DNA from: Protula sp. h YS-2021 | Taxonomy: Eukaryota; Annelida; Polychaeta; Sabellida; Serpulidae | Length of the DNA: 64,000 nucleotides | Direction: 5' to 3' | Assembly: GCA_949752745.1 (NCBI GenBank) | Contig: OX457024.1 | Location: forward strand, 107,595,692 to 107,659,691 | In this document: piece after piece, positions 58,485-64,000 of the stretch | Layout: the number at the start of each line of letters is the position of its first letter | Numbering within the stretch: the first letter of the stretch is position 1 | Program-made: the position numbers and the translations under genes | Notes under the pieces: model-generated | What the model was told of the DNA's origin: nothing | What the model saw: only the letters and a program-made list of their open reading frames with translations | The model's database searches: none

Positions 58485-60965
58485 CATAGCCACAAGGAGA
58501 TGAATCATAAGCTTCCTGCTGTATTTTGACTGTATTTGAAATTATAGGTGCTCAGTGTTTGCTCAGCAGTCAGGCATACAAGTGCTAGGATTGCTAATGA
58601 CAAGTCCTAACATCTGAACAAATTTAGATTTTTTCAGGTCAATATGGGATGGTACATAAAAGGAATAATGTCTATTCAAGATCACCGTTTTCAAATGTAA
58701 GCAGCTCCAAAATTTTTGCCCAATTACTTTGCTGCCTATATATTTCATAGCCTTTATTGACTTTTCATGACAGAAATGACAGAAACATACACTACGAGAC
58801 TCATAAAATATAAGACAGAACAACAGCAATGCCAGTTATACAAACCACCTTTCAAGACACTAATATGTCAAAACAAAACAAGTTGAAACCCTTAGGTTGA
58901 TTTATATATCATGTTCCGATATATAATAATATTTATTTACTATCGTTTCAAATTTTTAGCCAACAACACTTCTCATGTCAGCCAGAGAAAATGGTATTGC
59001 AAAAACAAAACCTACTGAACGAACTTTTCTCTTTATTACTAATCCATGCGCATACGTTACAGGGACACCTTCAAAACAGGCATAAAATATGCATCACAAC
59101 ACAACAGATAGTGCTAACCGTATCACCACTGGCACATCATGTCTCGTTCTCTACTACCACAGCAGTTGTTTGAAATATAGCACGTATTAGGACTGGTATT
59201 TAATACTTCGCTGCTGTTCCCGTAAGAGTTTACCACAATGTATAACGGTTTGGAATCTTTATCACAGATAGTAGCTTCTACGCAACACATCAAAAACTTT
59301 TAAACAGGACATTTTATAGAATTTTACATTGGCAATAATAATCTTTGTACGTCCATTTAATTTAAAAAAAGTAACTTAATAAAAATGTTCATTGAGGGCC
59401 AGTATATTTTTCTACAAACGGAAAAAAGACGCAGTATAATCCTAATCCTTCTGAAAGTATGCCCCAAGTAATTCATTTGCCATTGCTGTTGTCGCATGCT
59501 TGCTAAATATCTTTATCTAAATCATTTGATGTCGAGACGAAATGTTTTGAAATATTTATCTACAGCTTTGTATGCTTTTATTTGTGAATAGCGAATGATA
59601 AGAATATACGTTTTGTACAAAAATCATACATTTTATATAGCACATTAGACTTTATATAGGTTTTTTTTTATAATGCCGTAACAATTGATTTAATGATATT
59701 TCATGTTGTTATGTAATATGCTACATCTTGTGTCCAGGATTCTACGATCTACAATATTCTTAAAAAAGCATAAATTATGAAGTATGCAGAATCTATTCCA
59801 GAGTAGCGAGACAGTTACTTTGATATAATGTTAATAGTAATTATGATGTTAATAAGTTTAGTGTTTGTTACCTCGTAGATGCAAATTACAAACTAGAACC
59901 TCATTTCGCTAGCGAAATGTTAAACACTTGATAAAAATTAAAACGCAAAAATACTTCCTTCAATGGGTTATTTCTTGAATAATATATTGCAAACAACACA
60001 GCTTGAATACGTCTTATAAGCCGAGTAGAGATTGGTGTTGCTGACTTAAGGTTTTATTGGCTGATCAGGCATACGCCATGTTATCTATTTACGTGGTGAA
60101 AGCTCGCCCAAAGCTGAGCAACTCTGTATTCTGTGCTGTGCGTTAAATGCTCCGCATTTACTTACAAAAAATACACTCTTTTCACATGGCGTTTAAAACA
60201 ATAAAACGAAATCGAAGGCGAAAATAAAAAGTGTCCAAGGTAAAAAGATACCAACGGCTGTTCGCACAAATTTATATAGCCCTTGCAAGCCAAAGGCTTG
60301 TCAAGTGTTAACTATTCACTCCTATATCTACACATATGAAGCCTAACTGGACATCTATTATGAAGATTGCTTGTTGCAGTGTGTAATTACACACAAAGCT
60401 TAAAACTTAACCAAGCGTTTCAAGCTAAAAGGCATAATCACATAAAATTAAACTTAAAATAGCAATTCGTGCATCTAGAATTTCTGTGCCATAAATTAAA
60501 CTAAAAGAATATTTTCGCAGCTATAATTCTCCTTTTGTAGCTACTCCTTTGCACTTTTACATGAAATATTTTTCTTTGTTTTAAAAACAATCGGCATTTT
60601 CAGTATTCCCGTCATTTTTTATACCAAAGTGAATATTCTACGCAGTTTAAACATATTTTGTCTTAACACTTTAAAAACACAAATATGCGCTATTATGATC
60701 AACCTATTGTTTCGTAGAGGTATACAAATGAGGTCACCCATTTTGGGCTTTGGCTATTCACCTGGCTCGTTAATATGATCAATGTTTTAGAAAATAACGT
60801 CAATAAATCAATCAAGGACTGCATATAACAAACCCGTTCTAACAATAGCGTCATACACTAAAGAAGGTATCATAGCACAAGTCTTTCACCATGATAACGA
60901 TGTGATAACAGGACCCGTTAGAACACTTGAGAAAACATTATAAATTACGACGTAATTAAAAAGCC
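58485..60965. other. No gene seen
   Basis: No splice-bounded exon. The short perfect palindrome TTTCGCTAGCGAAA lies at 59904-59917. Confidence 0.4.
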
Positions 60966-61281
60966 AAATTTTTCAGTATCTGCCTTCAACACTTGCATAC
61001 GTAATATGCTTTGAATGAAACCAATCTCTCATAGATTGGCAGAGACTCAACATTATATTCCTCTCAAAACAACATGCTCTTTTGATGTCTTTATGACTAC
61101 ACGAAAAAATAGATTTACCTCCCAAGCATGTAACAGTTCCTTTATTTAAACATTCTTCTAGCTTGGCATAAATATTATCAGCCCATTCATATTCGTTATG
61201 AGACAATAAAGAACCATGACCACACTCAGTGAGTACGAGAAACAAGCATGACTTTAACATGTATGAAGTGACAAATTCATC

Positions 61282-61815
61282 TCATTTGATATCCTCCACC
61301 AAACAGAGTGATGCAATATTTTGCGGGTAACATACCGCAGCGATCCTTGCAGCCTTTGCACATATATATCCACGCCTTACAGCTTCAAGGAGAACAAGAA
61401 GGATATCCTTTTCTGCAACGGAAAAGGACAGACTCAGACCAATGTACGAAACGCGTTCTCTTTCATAAAAATGACGTGAAACCTTGGAAAACCTGTAATA
61501 GTTTGTAGCAACTTTGATGTTGAGAGGTGGTTGAGATAGCGGGTTTGACTGTTGACGATCAAACAAAAATCCAGGAACTAAGTCGATATATATCGTCATA
61601 TCCTTGAACTCCTCTTCCCACCACAAGACGTGAAGGCACGATATCTTATCTCTCAAAAGCATTGATTGCTTGAACAAGAAACGCCGGCCAAATGATGTTT
61701 CTTTTGCTACAGTAATATCTAATGCCTTTAGAATAGCATCTGTAAATTCCACTGCAAGTCTGTAAGGACACATTTCCCACCAAACGCGAAGTGGTAGTAT
61801 TTAGAAATTTTAATA
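61282..61815 (-). pseudogene. Mab-21 domain core segment
   Basis: Open frame with CPYRLAVEFTDAILKALDIT, FGRRFLFKQSMLL, YIDLVPGFLFDRQ and CYPQNIASLCLVEDIK, ending in TGA after which the same frame continues as Mab-21 C-terminal sequence to 60973. The continuity beyond the stop shows that TGA interrupts a formerly longer protein. Confidence 0.7.
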
Positions 61816-62999
61816 GCAGTCTCATAATCATCTAAAAACTAGCAAATTATATCAAACTCATTAGAAAAATACGTTTTGGTTCTCTCTGCTGTGCTTCCCA
61901 CCAGAATGGTATTAAATGACATGTGTGAAATGTTTCTTATGTTTGCTATCGTCTTTGATATTTCCTTTGTAAGATCTAAGACTGTTTCACATATTTTGTC
62001 TGTTTCTGAGATAGCCATAAATGACTGACAGTGCTGTAATATTCTATAATGTGCTTTGGAAAATTGATTGTGTTTAGAATTATTTACAATAGTTAATACC
62101 AAAGCTTTCCTTGTGTAGCAATTTCTCATTGTGTTGACACGACTTGCGGTACAAGCATCAGCTGGTATTTTGTCTAACAACAATTGAAGCAAATCCTGTC
62201 TCTGACAAGCAATATCTAAAGCTGACAAGCCTGTTGCATTAGGCTGTAAAATATTATCAGCATTCGCCGAAGTAGTCATCCAAGACTGGTGGTGTCTCGC
62301 CGGCAGCACAACACTTACTTAGACTCTGTTTTAAATCTTCATCTGTGCAAAAAAAATCTGTGTCTCAAGATATTTGTGCGAATCGAGGAATTAAGTATTT
62401 CGTATATGTATATCTTGTTTTCTAGCTCTGGCCAAAAATGCTTAAAAGGTCTATACAACATTTGCAGAAAATATTACTTTAATCATTACAAAGTCTGATT
62501 AAGCAACCGCATTCTTAGAAGAAGATACAAGTAGATAACCACAAACAACAACACATTTAACAAGGGTATTTTCCCATTTATAAATATTTACAATCTATGT
62601 GTCTATGGTCTATTTGCATACTATTTATCTATAAAAATGCATTGATTTAAAAGATTCAGATCCCCAAACACATCTGTGTCCGGGGGCTTCAATCAAGTAC
62701 AGATTGGTTAAAATCCTTGTCTATGACTTTTCGAAACGACTCCTAGAATGACTACTCAATTAGAAATAATACCCTCTTTTTAAACAAGGGAGGGCTGTTT
62801 CAAAAGGACCACCTTTTATGGATAACGCAGAGCACATAATCAAAATATTCCCCTTTAAAATAAAATTGGCACCCTTGCCCCAAGACAAAACCCTTTCTCT
62901 GCGTTTTTTTGCTACGCATGATAACACATAGGATACCAAGTGGCACCACCGGATTTCTTTGCTGCCATACGATGGGGATAAACAACAAATCAATCATCT

Positions 63000-63640
63000 T
63001 CAGTTACCTGTAAATAACGTTGACAGTTCTTCAAGGACCTCTAAACTGCTCATATGTGCCACCGCATGTTGTAAAGCTGTTAATCCTCTAAACCTAGGCG
63101 TCAAATTCACGTTATTCTTGTTCAAGGAGAATAACTTCACTTTTGTAGGGGAATCTTTTTTTATTGCACAGTGTAACGCAGTTTCTGAATCTTGATACGC
63201 GCTGTTTATATCAGCTCCAAACTGAATCATTTTACGACACATGGAAAATGGTAAAATTTTCAATAGCAATGGCTAGCGTATGGTTTGAAGCGTTTGTCAT
63301 TGGCTTATTTTCTATAAATAACAGCATTGTTTCTTCCACGTCTTTTAGCATTTCATATTTACTTAAATCGTCAAGATTTTGAATATATGCTGCAAAAGCA
63401 CTGTTTCCATATCTGTCTAATGCTAACAATATAGGCTTAATTTCCTCGCTATTTAGGAGAAGGCAAAAGATTTTCTGCTGTCGTGCCATTATTTTGTATG
63501 GATAATCTGCTAAATTGCAGGCCATTATATGTAGATGGGTTTGCTTCGATCTATCTGAGACATCTTCATCATAGCGTTTACCATTTGTAATCAAATGTTT
63601 AAAATGTTTAATAAATGCATTATTGTCACATTCTTTCATT
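63000..63640 (-). pseudogene. Ankyrin-repeat exon, one frameshift
   Basis: The first part reads KECDNNAFIKHFKHLI, QTHLHIMACNLADYPYK and HTLAIAIENFTIF. The frame then must shift by one base near 63240 to continue as CRKMIQFGADINSAY, an ankyrin helix-turn-helix. Ends at donor GTAACT (63007) in phase 1. Confidence 0.65.
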
Positions 63641-64000
63641 TCATCGACATTACAAATTAGATTTTTTTTAAATTAATTTTTGAATAGGATCACATTTTGC
63701 CCAGAATAATTCACTTTTACCAATTATGGGAAACAGTGTTGCCATTGTGTCTTTAACAGCATCAAAGCTTTTATCCTACAAAATACGTAAAGCAAAACCC
63801 ATATGTTCATTCTGAATTGCTTCGTGATATACCATATTGCATTCAACAAGCGAAACACCCGTCAAGCAGAATTGTCACATATTATTTATAATCTATTGAT
63901 ATGTTTGTTCTACTAGTTTTTTGCATAAACAAGTGGTACTTGATCTTATCGCTATACACTCACCATACAACAACTACAGTACCAAAGCACTGAGAAGCAA

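Larger units (their letters stand above)
60973..63880 (-). pseudogene. Ankyrin-repeat Mab-21 (cGAS-like receptor type) gene, multiply disrupted
   Basis: From the window edge: GVSLVECNMVYHEAIQ; ankyrin-type MIQFGADINSAYQDSETALH and GLTALQHAVAH; donor ACAG|GTAACT at 63007; next exon (acceptor TTTTTTGCACAG near 62347, same phase); GLSALDIACQRQDLLQLLLD; then the nucleotidyltransferase: LVGSTAERTK (61.9 kb), NEFDII (61.85), TIYIDLVPG (61.59), and the C-terminal SYMLKSCLFLVLTECGHG. The GS, E-x-D and third Asp of CD-NTases are all visible. Lesions: TAG after EFDIIC (61839), frameshift near 61800, in-frame TGA at 61282, shifts near 63240 and 62240, and stops near 63650-63780. Family role: nucleic-acid-sensing second-messenger synthesis or a non-catalytic Mab-21 function. 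Confidence 0.75.

Noticed and set aside
61282..61284. TGA in the Mab-21 domain as a possible selenocysteine or readthrough codon
   Set aside because: The same locus also has a TAG and several frameshifts, so ordinary decay or sequence error is the simpler explanation.

Overview
This is an AT-rich, intron-rich, repeat-dense animal nuclear window, most likely from a bivalve or related mollusc. That reading is an inference. It rests on small phase-1 exons with GT/AG junctions, ankyrin/Mab-21 genes, AbfB-domain secreted proteins, CR1-like and REL-type non-LTR elements, a Polinton/adintovirus-like relic and many minisatellites. No bacterial gene organisation is present. Most long reading frames are microsatellite or chance frames, so the genes had to be found exon by exon.

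Layout. 0-3.5 kb: one edge exon, diverged ~300-bp repeats, and a two-exon fragment related to a gene at 25-33 kb. 3.5-24 kb: mostly noncoding, with microsatellites, a 5'-EN plus 3'-end CR1-like element (5.0-7.0 kb), a possible PAN-domain gene (14.4-15.3 kb, minus), an 0.8-kb inverted-repeat element (16.2-17.0 kb), a CR1-like 3' fragment (18.5-19.4 kb) facing an RT/REL element on the minus strand (19.3-21.5 kb), and nested DNA-transposon-like elements (21.7-23.5 kb), one with a clean 9-bp target-site duplication. 24.8-33.2 kb: a minus-strand five-exon gene for a small secreted cysteine-containing protein. A nearly identical 2,365-bp tandem duplication copies its symmetric second exon.

33.6-36.8 kb: MITE-like sequence, a foldback minisatellite and a related array. 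37.3-44.7 kb: a decayed Polinton/adintovirus-like element. Plus-strand structural genes (penton-like minor capsid, pX-like protein, internally deleted major capsid, adenain-like protease) face a minus-strand early block (small unknown ORFs and family-B DNA polymerase). No integrase or packaging ATPase was seen. 44.7-48.7 kb: direct repeats and two minisatellites with ~38-bp and ~23-bp units.

49.0-53.7 kb: a complete minus-strand eight-exon gene for a secreted protein of about 314 aa with two AbfB (CBM42-type beta-trefoil) domains, one exon per trefoil lobe. 53.7-60.9 kb: no gene seen. 61.0-63.9 kb: a minus-strand ankyrin-Mab-21 (cGAS-like receptor type) gene with the nucleotidyltransferase residues visible but several stops and frameshifts.

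The secreted proteins, the cGLR-type pseudogene and the viral relic suggest an immunity and surface-recognition flavour. Co-function of these loci is not shown by the sequence. All exon borders are manual splice-site calls without transcript support.
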